DNA of 64,000 nt from Stereum hirsutum FP-91666 SS1 (Eukaryota > Basidiomycota > Agaricomycetes > Russulales > Stereaceae): positions 2,536,906-2,600,905 of the forward strand of contig NW_006763133.1 in the NCBI RefSeq assembly GCF_000264905.1, read 5' to 3'. The position numbers were made by a program, and so were the translations under genes. Below, in pieces: positions 34,029 through 46,526 of the stretch (position 1 is the stretch's first letter; each line of letters starts with the position of its first letter). The notes under the pieces were generated by a model, which was not told the DNA's origin, made no database searches, and saw only the letters and a list, made by a program, of their open reading frames with translations.

Positions 34029-35793
34029 CTAAGCCGCTGGAGCATCCGGCCGCTTGCCGAAAGTCGGTTCGATCTTCCTGTCAGCGCTCATGAAGGCACG
34101 GACCTGGTCGTCGGTGACCTTGGCTTTTCGCTGGAAACCATGACATGACCGTGATTAGTAAAGAAATGGGCAGCGAAGAAAGACAGACGAACGTCTTGGA
34201 AATCTTTCACGAAGTCTTGAAGTAGTTTGATACATTTGCCTTTCAGCTGGCCAGTCAACAGCTCGCCCTTCCGGTAGTCCTGGAAAGATGAATCAGCAGA
34301 ATAACGTGTGGAAGTGGGTTGGACAAAGACGCTCACCTCTCCGAGCTTCTTGAGCTCCTCATCATCGTCCAAGAAGAAACCCAAGTACTGATAGCTCACA
34401 TCCACGTCTGGATTGCCTCCCAACCTTCTATGCTCCTCCTCAGTCTCCTGGCCACCGCTGAATCCATGCTTATTAATCTTGTTCTTGATCTGCGACGGAG
34501 TATCGGACATAAAGATACTGCTGTTGGCATCTGAGGCGCTCATCTTGGTCTGTGGGCCTTGAAGGGCCGGGAAGAATTTGGCGTGAAGGAGTGTGGGTTT
34601 CTGGTATTTGAGTTTCTGAGCAACGTCGCGGGTGAGACGGAAGTACGGGTCTTGGTCGATGGCGCAAGGAATAAGACAGGGGATGTTGGAGGCATCGCCA
34701 AAGATGTGAGGGAAGGAATTGGAGAAGGCTGGGGCGGATTGAATGGCTGCGAAATGGATTTTCCCGATGTTATCCCTGTGCAAATCATGGGACATGTTTT
34801 AAGTATGGCAGGCCGAGAAGGAATATTATCAGCACGTACGAGTCGTTGAAGCCGAATGTAGCCTTGGCTTGATTAATCGTGATCTGGCGGGAGATCTTAG
34901 AGATATTTCGGTAGAAGGCCCCTCCAACGTAGTCGTAGTCACTGAAGATGAAGGTCTTTTCGAGATTGAATCCGACGGCAATGATGTCGCGTGCGTTCTG
35001 GAAGGCAAATTTGTGCGTCTGCTCAGGCTTCAATTCATGTTTGAACAGGAATTTCTCGTCATCTGAACGGAGTGGTATATGTTAGAAGCAGAAAGGTGAT
35101 AGAAACCGACCCAACGTGCCTGTAAGCTGCACGACCAATGGAACGTCGAAGACATCCTGCAACCATCTAGAGCACGTTAGATCATAGCCAACGGCCAGGT
35201 TTCAACAGAACGCACTTTGTGAAAACGAAAGGGATCATGTGCCCCAGATGCATACTGTCACTACTCGGGCCTCGGCCGGTGTAGAGATAGAATGGCTTGC
35301 CCTGCTCATAGCGATCTAAGATTTTGTCGAATTCACTACACACCGTCCGTCAATACATCATTTTAGGCAACCATACAAACTTCATTACCGATGCGAAAAG
35401 AAGGTTCCTCGACGGAGAAGGACGTGTGGTTTGTGACCCGTCAGCTTTTCGAAGCGGTCGAGCAAGGCCCGATCAATCCTTCTTGTGCCGAATTGATCAA
35501 TGAGTTTGTCGTAGTCGATCGCAAGCTGCTTTCCGTCGCTAGATACAGATCCCTGGACATCCCAGGGAGTAACGACCTGCGCATGTGCTTGAGCTGGATC
35601 GGCAGGCTTGATCTCCGGTGCGTCAGTTTTGAAAGAGGGCTGTTCAGTTCTACGGATATAATAGAGATTAACGAAGTGGTCGAGATTTGAGAAATTCTAA
35701 TGCGTACGATTGTGAAGCTAAAGTCGATGCACCAAGTTTATCCGCAACCGCGTCAACTGCAGCTGAAACTGTCGACGCTACTGAATCGGCCAT
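34029..35793 (-). CDS. WRS1: cytosolic tryptophanyl-tRNA synthetase
   Basis: Eight exons, 35793..35708, 35649..35389, 35335..35216, 35166..35120, 35062..34840, 34775..34337, 34279..34193 and 34130..34029, give 454 residues. It charges tRNA-Trp. It is a class Ic synthetase: the HIGH-type motif is MHLGH (~144-148) after [10 protein letters not shown], and KMSAS lies at ~323-327. The segment [13 protein letters not shown] marks the eukaryotic cytosolic TrpRS rather than the mitochondrial type. There is no mitochondrial leader, only a short Ala/Ser-rich start. The intron 35063..35119 begins GC (GCACGT) after CTTACAG. Using a GT a few bases in would place a stop at the start of the next exon, so a GC-AG intron is the best reading. 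Confidence 0.94.
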
Positions 35794-36022
35794 TTCTGAA
35801 GAGTATGAGGGAGGAGTGATGGTGATGTGTGTGAGCTGGACGAGTCAAAGCTTTACAAGCGAACCTGAAATCTTTATCTTATCTTATCTTGAGCACGAAT
35901 CATTAGATCAAACCCTAACCTAGAGCATCCCGCCTTTGCCCGCCGAGGTCGTCGTGCTCGACTCGCCGCTACCGGCATCATACCTCCCATACCTTTTCTC
36001 CTGATTTTCTCATACTTTCGCC
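35794..36022. promoter_or_regulatory. divergent promoter TrpRS/V-ATPase a
   Basis: Only 229 bp separate the starts of the TrpRS gene (-) and the V-ATPase a gene (+). A TCTTATCTTATCTT direct repeat lies near 35875-35890. There is no cl clear TATA box. Confidence 0.5.
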
Positions 36023-39000
36023 ATGGCCTCTCATGAGGTCACCGAATATCCCAATCTATTTCGTGAGTACTTCAGAATATCCTTACAAGTATCAATAACT
36101 AATAATGTGATCAAGGCTCCGAGGCTATGAGCCTAGTGCAGTTGTTTGTGCCCACCGAAGTCGCACATGATACTGTCGCTGAGCTTGGAGAACTCGGTAA
36201 TGTTCAGTTCAAAGACGTACGCATTCACAGTTGAGCACGATGCGCATATGTTGACTTTGAGACCTATAGTTGAACCCCGATGTCAACACCTTCCAACGCT
36301 CCTTCATCGGCGAAATTCGTCGCGTCGACGAAATGTCAAGGCGCGTTCGTTTCTTCTCCAGCCAAATCGACAAGGAGAAGGACAAAATTCCAGTTCGACC
36401 TCTGTACGACTCTGCGCCTCTCATCACCGTTGGTCCTCGCGCGGCGCAGACTATGGACGAGTTGGACGTCACCTTGTCTGAGCACGAGTCGAGACTGTCA
36501 CAGATGAACGAGAGTTACGAGGTGCTCAGCGGTCGTTTGCGTGAGCTCGTTGAGGCCAGGCATGTCCTGAGGGAGACTGCAGTCTTCTTCGACAGGGTAT
36601 GTAGTTCGGTCTCCTGACCGCACAGTTTCTTCACTGATACACGTGGCTTCCTAGGCTGAGGTCAACCAGTCCGAGATGAGACCCTCGCTCGATGACGCCG
36701 CTGCCCCATTGCTGCAACACGAAGATCGCGAGAATCAGTTCTCTGCCTCCAATGTTCAGTTCGATCTCGAGTAAGTGCCTGTTTCCGTATTTCCTCGGGA
36801 GCCTGCGTTGACGCCCTGCACAGGTTCGTTGCTGGTACCATTGACCGCGCTCGGCTTCCCACCTTTGAACGTGTGCTCTGGCGTGTTCTCCGTGGCAATC
36901 TGTACATGAACCATACCGACATCACTGAACCTTTTGTCGACCCTTCGACTGGTTCCGAGACGCGCAAGAACGTCTTCATCATCTTCGCTCATGGCGAGGC
37001 GCTCCTCGCTAAGATTCGCAAGGTCGCCGAGTCTATGGGTGCCACCATCTATCCCATTGACGCCAACGCTGATAAGCGCGTCGACTCACTCCGTGAGGTG
37101 AATGGTCGCATTGAAGATCTTGAGATGGTCCTCTACAACACCGGTTCCACGCGGAGGACCGAATTGTTAAAGATTGGAGAGAATTTGGCTAGCTGGCAGG
37201 ACGTAGTTAGGAAGGAGAAGGCCATCTATGAGACGCTCAACCTCTTCAATTACGATGTCAGAAGGAAGACACTCATCGCGGAGGGTTGGTGTCCGACGAG
37301 GGATATCGCAACGATCCAGTTGGCTCTTCGCCATGCTACGGTACGACTTTCTTTACTTTTCATCGTATGGATCCTGACGTTGCTCACAGGAGGAGTCCGG
37401 CACGAGTGTGCCTCCCATTCTGCATGAGCTTCGCACTAGCAAGACTCCTCCCACATTCCAGCGGACGAACAAGTTCACCGAAGGTTTCCAGACTATCATG
37501 GACAGCTACGGTATCGCTACGTACCAGGAGGTCAACCCGGGTCTCTTTGCCGTCATCACCTTCCCGTTCCTGTTCGCGGTCATGTTCGGAGACATTGGCC
37601 ACGGTATCATCGTCTTCGTCGCCGGCATTCTCATGATCTTGAACGAGAGGAAGCTTGCGCGTGCAGACCTAGGAGAGATCTTTGGCACTTTCTTCTAGTA
37701 AGCGAATCCTCAACGCAGAAGTCACATTAGTTAACTCCCTCATTTGCAGTGGACGCTACATTATTCTTCTCATGGGTGCCTTCTCGATATACACCGGCTT
37801 CATTTACAACGACGTATTCTCAAAGTCACTGGACATCTGGCAGTCTGGCTGGGAATGGCCAGATGCGGACGAGGGCATTATCGAGGCTCGTCCAAACGGC
37901 GGCGTATATCCGTTCGGTTTGGATCCCGGTTGGCATGGGGCAGACAACGCACTCATCTTCACGAACTCATACAAGATGAAGATGTCCATCGTCCTTGGTG
38001 TTATCCATGTATGACATTCTTCCTTTTGGCCTTCATCATGTCTAACTATTCTCTAGATGACGTTCGCGCTTTGCCTCCAAGTCCCGAACCACCTCCGATT
38101 CAAGCGCCCTCTCGATATCTGGACCAACTTCGTTCCTCAGTTACTTTTCCTTCAGAGCATTTTCGGATACCTCGTCATCTGTATCATCTACAAGTGGTCG
38201 GTCGACTGGGAAAAGGCCAATGCTCAGCCACCCAGTCTATTGAACATGCTTATTGCTATGTTCCTGTCTCCCGGAACGATTCCCGACGACTCTCATTTGT
38301 ACAGTGGGCAGAGCATCGTTCAGAGCATCTTGGTGCTCATCGCCCTTGTTTGTGTTCCTTGGATGCTGTGTGTCAAGCCATACTTGCAATACAAGGAGAT
38401 GAAGAAGATTCAGGACCAGGGTTATGTTGGCGTTGGGCAAGGAGATGGAATGGACCACGTCCCGAGCAGGGCTGACGACGACGTTCTTCAAGGCGAAGAG
38501 GAGGGTAATGGACGAGCCATTGCTGAAGACGCAGATGATGAAGAGCATGTACGTCTATTTCAGAATATTCAACATTGATCTCGCACTGATTAGCGCACGC
38601 AGGAGCAACACGACTTTGGCGAGGTGGTGATCCATCAGATCATTCACACCATCGAGTTCTGCCTTGGTTGTATATCCCACACCGCGTCGTACCTTCGTCT
38701 TTGGGCTCTTTCCCTCGCCCATGCTCAGCTCTCCGAGGTGTTATGGGATATGACCCTGGAGAATGTGCTTGGGATGAGTGGAGCACTGGGAATCGTCGCA
38801 CTAATCATCGTAGGGATACTGTGGTTCGTCCTGACCATATTCATTCTCTGTATCATGGAGGTACGTTCGTTTCGTATGCTCATGGCCTTCTCTCGAGTCG
38901 TGCTTGTCCTTGCGACTGATCCATCTTGATCCATGTTACTGATTGTTTGATTTACGCCCCCTCGTGCGCTAACAGGGTCTTAGTGCGTTCCTCCACGCGC

Positions 39001-39183
39001 TGCGTCTGCACTGGGTCGAGGCGAACAGCAAGCACTACGAGGCCGGTGGATACGTACGTCCTTTTGCACTTCCCCGCGCGCTTCTCGGTTGTGAAGTAGG
39101 TCACACGCTGATGTTTGTTGTCACCTGGCCATTCACAGCAATTCGTGCCGCTCAGCTTCGCGAGTCTCGAAGAGAAAGAGTGA
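36023..39183 (+). CDS. VPH1: V-type H+-ATPase subunit a (Vo)
   Basis: Eleven exons, 36023..36062, 36116..36216, 36270..36596, 36655..36770, 36824..37340, 37390..37697, 37750..38008, 38057..38548, 38603..38860, 38976..39053 and 39139..39183, give 846 residues. Subunit a forms the proton half-channels of the vacuolar ATPase. The cytosolic N-terminal half starts [13 protein letters not shown] and contains coiled-coil stretches. The C-terminal half has eight membrane helices, including [12 protein letters not shown] and [18 protein letters not shown], which holds the essential transport Arg. The end reads [13 protein letters not shown], the usual family terminus. Only one gene is in this window, so whether it is the vacuolar or Golgi isoform cannot be told. 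The intron 38861..38975 is long at 115 bp. Confidence 0.95.
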
Positions 39184-40150
39184 GGGGGATTTGCCAGCGA
39201 GCTTACAGGCTGGAAGTTACTGTCTTTTCACAGCGCTACGATCAACGCGGCCTGTAACTATTGGTTGATGGTTTATGCATAAGCTTCGAACGGAAGTAGT
39301 ACATGTCCAATGCCAGATGAACTGCGTCTGTTGAGAGCGATCTTCCAGTCACATTGATTCTCCGGACATGTACATGTCGCGCCGTTGCTGTGCGTTCGCC
39401 CGGCCTCGCAGAAGCCTCGGAGGTGGTACACTGCACAGGCCTGCTGGCGCCAACGTTGACTGGAGCAAAGTACGACCGTCCTACGCCCAACCTACGCCCC
39501 ACAAGCGATCGTGACGAACTGGGCAAGGTCTTGCGCCGTGCGAGAATTGGCTGGCTGAATCTGGAGCAGGCCGGAGCGTGGGGCGACTGGCTCCGCGCAT
39601 GAGGAAATTGACAATTCCGATGTTTCCGCCCTCTAATGATTACATGGCTGAGCTTGGGGTACTCTTGTTTTTTTATTCTCTCTTAGCTATAGGCTGCGAT
39701 GAGGGCACTGGGATGGTGCGGATCTGTGCGTCGGTGAGCAGGCGGTGTGGGGCCCCGCATTTCGGCATCAGCCACAGCTTGGATTCGGCTAGATTCCATC
39801 GGTGGCGCTCACGGGATGGTCCGTGGTGATTTTTCAAAGTCCGCTGGGAGGCTCGCGATATAACAGATCTCTTCCCATCGCCGACGATTTCTCACCTCTT
39901 CTCTCCCCTTCCTTCTCTAATTCCTAGAGGTATGTCCTCTCCCTTTGCTTGCTTCGTCGTGCCCCGCTGATCTCCTCTTTGCCAGGCTTCGGCCAATACA
40001 TAGACTTAGAAGGTTCCTATCCTTGTCGCTTTCGTGCGCCCATCGATTCTCTCTTGCAAATTTTCATTCGTATCATCTACGAAGGTACGCCAGTAATGTG
40101 TAAGCGTTTTCAGCGATTCTCTTCTTACGATTCGCACTTAGATTTCAGAA
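39184..40150. promoter_or_regulatory. eEF3 promoter and spliced leader region
   Basis: Upstream of eEF3 a TATAA at 39859..39863 is followed by a pyrimidine-rich start region (39892-39925), typical of highly expressed translation genes. Two probable 5'-leader introns can be read: 39930..39985 (GTATGT...GCCAG) and 40085..40148 (GTACGC...TTCAG), the second ending two bases before the ATG. Splicing here is inferred from sequence only. 39184-39840 holds no gene I can support. Confidence 0.5.
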
Positions 40151-43100
40151 ATGCCAGCTGTCACCGCTTCCACCCCCGCCGCCCCTTCTGTCGCTTCCCT
40201 CAAGGCTGCCATCAACGGCAGCGCCGATGGACTTGATGTCTCTGCCCTTTTCGCCTCGGACAAGGCTGCCCGCAAGTCGGTAGCTGACTCCGTCGCTACA
40301 CTCGCTCAAAAGGACGGCCCATCGGCCCTCAAGTCCATGGCTTTCACCGACGCCATCATCAAGGCTCTCGCCGACAAGAAGTCTCCCGCTGCCCGTGAGG
40401 GCGCCGCTGAGGCCGTTTCCGCCGTCATTGCTGCTGACGTCAAGGCTCTCGAGCCATCTTTCGTCACCTCTGGCCTCTATGCCGCCCTTCTCGAGTCTTT
40501 CGCCGACAAGATGCCCGCTGTCCGGAACGCGGCCGTCGAGGCGGTCAAGTCGTACGCTTCCAAGATGAACCCCTGGGCTGCGCCGCAAATTCTCCCCGCT
40601 CTTCTTCACGAGATCAAAACCGCCGGTAAATGGCAAATCAAGACTGGTTCCCTCATCGTTCTCGACCAGCTCGTCATCAGCTGCAAAGTGCAGATGGCGA
40701 AGCTCATGCCCGAGATCGTCCCCATTCTCGCTGAGGCGATTTGGGACACCAAGGCCGATGTGAAGAAGGCCGCTCGCGAGTCGCTCACGAAGGCCACCGC
40801 TCTCGTCTCCAACAAGGATATCGAACGCTTCATTCCCGCTCTTATCAAGGCTCTTATTAACCCGGTCGAGGAGGTCCCTAATACTATTCAGCTCCTCTCG
40901 GCCACCACATTCGTTTCCGAAGTTGACTCTCCTACCCTTTCGCTCATGGTTCCCCTGCTCTCTCGTGGTCTCACCGAGAAGTTGACCGCAACGAAGCGTA
41001 AGGTCGCTGTGTGAGTATTTTTCTGTCTCAGCCTTGGTGACCTCCGTGCTAAACATAGCTCACAGCATCATCGACAACATGGCCAAACTCGTCGATTCCG
41101 CTGTTACTGTCCGTCCCTTCATCCCCAAGCTCCTCCCGGGTCTCCTCAAGGTCGAGACCACGATCGGTGACCCCGAGGCTCGTAGCGTTGTTGGCCGTGC
41201 GATCGCCACCCTCCGCCAAGTTGGTGAGGTTCCCGAGGATTCCGATGGTTCGGATCTCCCTCCCTTGAAGCACATCGAGTTCCACCAGCTTGCCAAGTCC
41301 CTCGGCGAGATCTACAAGAAGGCTGGCACCGACGCTCCTTCTATCGCCGACGAGACTATCATCTACGTCGCCAACCTCGCTGCCGCTCTCTGCAACGTCA
41401 AGAACTTCGACGTTCCGGAGTGGGACACCCTCGCTCCTTACCTCGAGCTCGTTTCCAAGTCTCCGGAAGGCATCACCGTCGCCCGCGAGTGGGTCGTCAA
41501 GTCTGCTGCCGAGGATACCGATGAGGGAGAGGTTCTCGAGGACGAGGAGGAGGGCGAGGACCTTTGCAACTGCCAGTTCTCTTTGGCTTACGGTGCCAAG
41601 ATTTTGCTCAACACCGCTTCCCTCCGCCTCAAGCGTGGTCACCGTTACGGTCTCTGCGGTAAGAACGGTACCGGAAAGTCCACTCTCATGCGCGCCATCA
41701 CCAACGGGTTCGTCTTCCCAATACCTCATTCCCCGCGCGTGCTTTGGCTGACGCATAGAATCATCTAGCCAAGTCGAGGGCTTCCCTTCGCCTGACGAGG
41801 TCCGTACGTTCTACGTCGAGCACGATATCGATGGTTCCGAGGAAGACACTTCCGTCCTCTCCTTCATCTTGACCGACAAGCGTATCCTCGCTGACGAGAA
41901 GGAGGTCATCGAGACTCTTGCGTCCGTCGGCTTCAGCGACGAGAGGCAGAAAGACGCCATCGGCAGTCTCTCTGGTGGTTGGAAGATGAAGCTCGCTCTT
42001 GCCCGCGCTATGCTCTTCAAGGCCGACATTCTCTTGCTCGATGAGCCCACTAACCACTTGGATGTCGTCAACGTCGCCTGGCTCGAGGGTTACCTCACTT
42101 CGCTCACTCACTGCACATCCAGTACGTTGTCCGCTAACTCCATCGACGTTGCACCGTTTTTTTAACCTGTTTTCCCTCATAGTCATCGTTTCGCACGACT
42201 CCAGCTTCTTGAACAACACTATCACCGACGTTCTCCACTTGAACCGCTTCAAGCTCCGCCGCTACAGGGGTAACCTCGAGTCCTTCGTCAAGCAGGTTCC
42301 TGAGGCCAAGTCTTACTACACTCTCGAGGCCGCCGAGGACTACAAGTTCAAGCTCCCCGACCCCCCTCTGCTTGAGGGTGTCAAGACGAAGGAGAAGAGT
42401 TTGCTCAAGATGCGCAAGGTCGGCTTCCAGTACCCCTCGCAGCCCGTCCAACAGCTCTACGATATCACCCTCCAAGTCTCCCTTTCTTCCCGTGTCGCCG
42501 TCCTCGGTCCCAACGGTTCCGGCAAGTCCACCCTCGTCAAGCTCCTCACAGGAGAGATGGAGCCCAACAAGGGCGGTGAGGTCTGGAAGCACCCTAACTT
42601 GGTCATCGGTTACGTCGCTCAGCACGCGTTCCACCACATCGATAATCATCTCGACAAGACCCCGCTCGAGTACATGTTGTGGCGTTACCAGACCGGTGAG
42701 GATTTGGAGGAGATGATGAAGGCCAACCGTCAGATCACCGACGAGGAAGCGCAGAAGATGAAGGATGGTTCGATCGTCGTCGTCGAGGGTCAGAAGCGGA
42801 TCATCGACGAGATCACCAACAGGAAGAAGCTGAAGCAGTCTTACGAGTACGAGATCTCCTTCAAGGGCATGTCGTCGTCCGAGAACATCTGGATGCCCCG
42901 TGACGAGCTCATCAAGCGTGGCTACGAGAAGGTTTGTGCGATCCTCTGCTCTTTCGTGGGTCCGTATCTAACTATGTGATTCCGTTTATAGAAAGTCCTC
43001 GAGGTCGACACCCGTGAGGCTCAGCGTCTCGGTCTTCTTCGTCCTCTCGTTCGTCGTGAGATCGAGCTCCACTTCGCTGACTTCGGTCTCGAGCCCGAGT

Positions 43101-43619
43101 TCGTCTCGCACAACACCATGCGTGGTCTTTCCGGTGGTCAGAAGGTCAAGATCGTTCTCGGTGCTGCCACATGGCGCCGCCCCCACGTCATCTGTTTGGA
43201 TGAGCCCACTAGTACGTTCAATTTTCGGTATCGTCATGCCTGGCCGCCGCTAACCTATTATTATAGACTACCTCGATCGTGAGTCGCTCGCTGCCCTCAT
43301 TGAGGCGCTCAAGGTCTTCGAGGGTGGTGTCCTCGTCATCACCCACAACCGCGACTTCTCCGAGTCGCTGTGCAAGGAAGTGTGGGCTATGCGTGACGGT
43401 CGTCTGGAGGCTTCGGGTCACAACTGGGTTGAGGGTCAGGGCTCAGGTCCCCGCATTGACAAGAACGACGGTCCAGAGGAGGACACTTACGATGCGATGG
43501 GTAACAAGATCGAGAACAAGAAGCAGAAGAAGATCACCGCTGCTGAGGCGCGTAAGCTCAAGAAGGAGCGTATGGCACGGAAGAAGAGGGGAGAGGAGAT
43601 CACCGACGATGAGCTGTGA
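40151..43619 (+). CDS. YEF3: translation elongation factor 3
   Basis: Six exons, 40151..41010, 41066..41707, 41769..42121, 42183..42931, 42992..43211 and 43267..43619, give 1058 residues. eEF3 is the fungal ABC-F ATPase that binds the ribosome and releases E-site tRNA during elongation. Parts in order: N-terminal HEAT repeats (~1-320), a four-helix region, ABC1 with Walker [10 protein letters not shown] and signature LSGGW followed by [14 protein letters not shown]2 with Walker [10 protein letters not shown], signature LSGGQ and ICLDEPTN-YLD, a chromodomain-like insert in ABC2 (between ~750 and 850), and a Lys-rich C-terminal tail ([16 protein letters not shown]). Codons are strongly biased toward C-ending forms, fitting very high expression. 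It is absent from animals and essential in yeast. Confidence 0.97.
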
Positions 43620-44103
43620 ACTTGACGCTTGTTGACGGTTTCTGTTTCTCTCCATGTACTCTTTCCTCCTTCTGTCTTCCATATGGTCCTATGTCGCGCG
43701 TCGTGTTGTCTCTGTTACCGCATTGTATCACTGTCCCGCTGTTACTTATGCCTGTCGTCCGTCTATTTTATGTTTACGATCCACATATATTTGTTTGTCT
43801 CTCAATTTCTCGTGTGCTCTTGCGCGAACAAATTAGACCAATAAGTTACAACCGCGAACAGCAGCAAATTCGAGTCTACGAAGGATCGTCAACCCTCTGA
43901 GCCCATTGAGCAAAAAGCCTTGCTTGGCGAAAGGTCTTCCGAGCGAAGTCCGCAGCCTGGACACAGCGCTGGAACACAGCCTGTCTGGGCGCGACCGTCT
44001 TTATAACTCGCACCACATCCTCCACGACTGCGTACGCCTCCCAACCCCATCTTGACTTCGACCACGCATATTCCTTGTACACGCTCGTCTTTGAAACTAT
44101 TCG
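43620..44103. other. intergenic spacer
   Basis: Spacer of 484 bp between eEF3 and the M50-like gene, both on plus. The left part is a T-rich 3' region. No gene is seen. Confidence 0.45.
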
Positions 44104-45729
44104 ATGATTGCATACGACCCGAGCCACGCCTCCACAGCGATCTACTCGCGAGATGCCGCATCTTCACTTACGCCTAACGAGACGCAGCGGAATACGTTGA
44201 TTGTTGCGGGGTGTTATATCATCGCGATCGCGATTCTTTGGTGCGTATATTCTGCTCTTTGCTAGCAGGGAACCAACATTGATAAATGCCTGTCGAACAT
44301 GCAGGCATGTTCCGTACTTGAATTTCATCAGTGAGTTGCCCTGTCGAACTGTCGAACGCTTGAACTCTTGCTCACTATTCGGCGACGACGTGAAGTCTAC
44401 CCCTTCAAGTGAGTACTGCGCATTCTGCCTGTTTTTTGTAAAATTGACAGCATTATTTGCTAAAGGCTGCTCACGGTCGGTTTCCATGAAGTACGCTTCC
44501 CCTTCCCCTGTACCCTCGACGCGTTGGACGCTTCCTAATCGAGCTGCACCTCTAGATGAGCCATGCCTTCATGGGCGTCCTCACATGTGCCCACATACAC
44601 TCCATAGAACTGGATCGTACGTTCCCTTTTGTCTGTTGTTCGCGTCTAGTTCATGGGTTGGATGCTTACCGTGGGCTGAATTGACTTGTGCAGCGGACGA
44701 AGGCGGCGCCACACGTACATTTGCTCTCCCGTTCCCCCGTCCGATGTCCTTGCTGACTTTCTTCTGATTTCTAGGCATGTCGGGTGGTATACCCTGGCTG
44801 ACACTACCCGCTGGCTATCTGGGCTCATCCTTGATCGGTGCAATGTACGCTGTCTTTCGATCCGGTTCCTTCTTTTTGTCTGTCTTTATTCATCTACGGA
44901 CGAGTATCTGACCTCTTTTGTGTACGCTTTCTAATTCAGCCTCGTCGCCTGCGGCTTTGATACGAACGCCTCGAAAATAGCCAGCTTAGTGGTCGCCGTA
45001 TTCTTCTTGTTTACTCTATGGTGGGCGAGGCGGAATTGGCTGTGAGTACTGCCTATTGCTCTCCCGTTCTACCAGGCCCCGCTGTTCAGGGTACTAATAC
45101 AACACATCTTCCTCTGAAAATCAGGACATGGGTTCTGATCCTGGGTATGAGCGGCCTGATCGTGCTCTTCTGGTTCGTGGGAGGTGGTGTGGCGCTCAGA
45201 TACTTGATCCTCTTCATCGGCGTCATGTCGTGCCTCTATGTTCTCTGGGACGTGATTGGTGCGTACTTTATATTTCCTCCTCCGTCTACTCTCTTATATA
45301 TGAATCTTGTCACAGATGATACCATCGCCCGCAAGGTCAACACGTCCGATGCCTCAGCATTCGCTGAGATCTGTGGCTGCTGTCCGTCGCAAGGTAAGCG
45401 CATCTTCTACATAATTTTGAAGTATCAAACACCTGAGATTGACTTCATGTAATACTAGTCTGGGGTGTCATTTGGCTCGTCATCGCCTTTGTCTTCTTCG
45501 CATGCGGCATCCTCGTCGGACTTGCAGCTTTCAAGGTAAACCTATGCTTGCATACACCCCTACCGACTCAGTCGCTGATTTACGTTCGTTTTACGCCCAG
45601 GAATCTGCGGAACAGCAAGCGCAAGATTCAAAAGATTTCCTACCCGTACCGGGATCCGGAGCCCTCGCCACGACACCATCCTTCGCCCTGCTCGCCCTCG
45701 TCGGGATTCCATTCCTTGCATTACTGTAA
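44104..45729 (+). CDS. M50B-like membrane zinc metalloprotease
   Basis: Twelve exons, 44104..44240, 44305..44330, 44396..44408, 44466..44490, 44556..44616, 44694..44714, 44775..44844, 44940..45041, 45125..45258, 45316..45393, 45459..45535 and 45601..45729, give 290 residues. The active-site motif HEMSH sits across the junction of exons 4 and 5 (GFHE-MSHAFMG), preceded by a helix (TLIVAGCYIIAIAILW) and followed by TRMSGGIPWLTLPAGYLGSSLIG. At least five further hydrophobic helices follow (e.g. LILGMSGLIVLFWFVGG). This matches the M50B-like family of bacterial and fungal site-2-protease relatives, intramembrane proteases of unknown target in fungi. Several exons are tiny (13, 21, 25 and 26 nt); each is needed for the frame. 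The C-terminal end is again hydrophobic (FALLALVGIPFLALL). Confidence 0.82.
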
Positions 45730-46526
45730 TCCGTGATATCCTGTGCGACGTGTACTTCTATACCTATCTCTTCACATTCTGTATCATTTGTTCAACCCTA
45801 CTTTCTTGTGTTTTTCCTCCTTGGTTTTCACGTACTTACTACTTACCCTACCGTGTCGTTGTTTCGTCACGGTGTAGCATGGGGGATTACGAAAACGTGT
45901 TGTTGGACTATGTCGGTTGATACCTAAGTAATGACCCCTTTATCACTACTAATGGACTCGATTATGAAGTGCACTTACAGTCTGTATGGGCCGGTGTATC
46001 GTGTTCCTCGCTAATTATACGAGAGCTGCATTGAAGCAAGGTGGCATCTGAGAACTATTTCCGGCACGATCGGCGATCACTTTGAACAGGAGTGTGGCAG
46101 AACTCACGGACATACTTACACACATCTTCAAAGCCTTGTGCCTAGCTTGCTCGGGGGCGGTATGGTCATGACATTCAAGTTACTTCAAGGGCTCTTGACT
46201 TGGTCGCTCTGAGCTCCGGAAATATCCGTCTAATTGGCATGCAACTTCTGGAGAACTCTTCTGGCTCGGGTTCGTGAACATCCGTTCCTTCTAACGCACG
46301 CATCTGGTCTCTAACCGCTCTGTCTGGTCTGTACTGGCTGTTGCGTGCTGAGCACGGACTAGGCGGGAGCTTACCTGCTTGCAAGAGGCAGAATAATTGT
46401 CGCCACATACTAGTAGCACCCAATTGAGTACATAATTCACCCATGGTATGGTACAAGACGAGGATGGTATAGACGCTAATGAAACTTATCATCTTCTCTC
46501 CCGACCACCAGGGTGAATAACTTGGC
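45730..46526. other. intergenic region
   Basis: 0.8 kb between the M50-like and F-box genes. There are T-rich 3' sequences at the left, and a doubtful minus-strand frame overlaps the right end. No gene is supported. Confidence 0.45.

Noticed and set aside
40145..41056. 303-codon open frame antisense to the first eEF3 exon
   Set aside because: It is a mirror of the strongly biased eEF3 codons on the other strand; it has no family feature of its own.
41049..41756. 235-codon antisense frame in eEF3
   Set aside because: Shadow of the eEF3 second exon caused by C-rich third positions.
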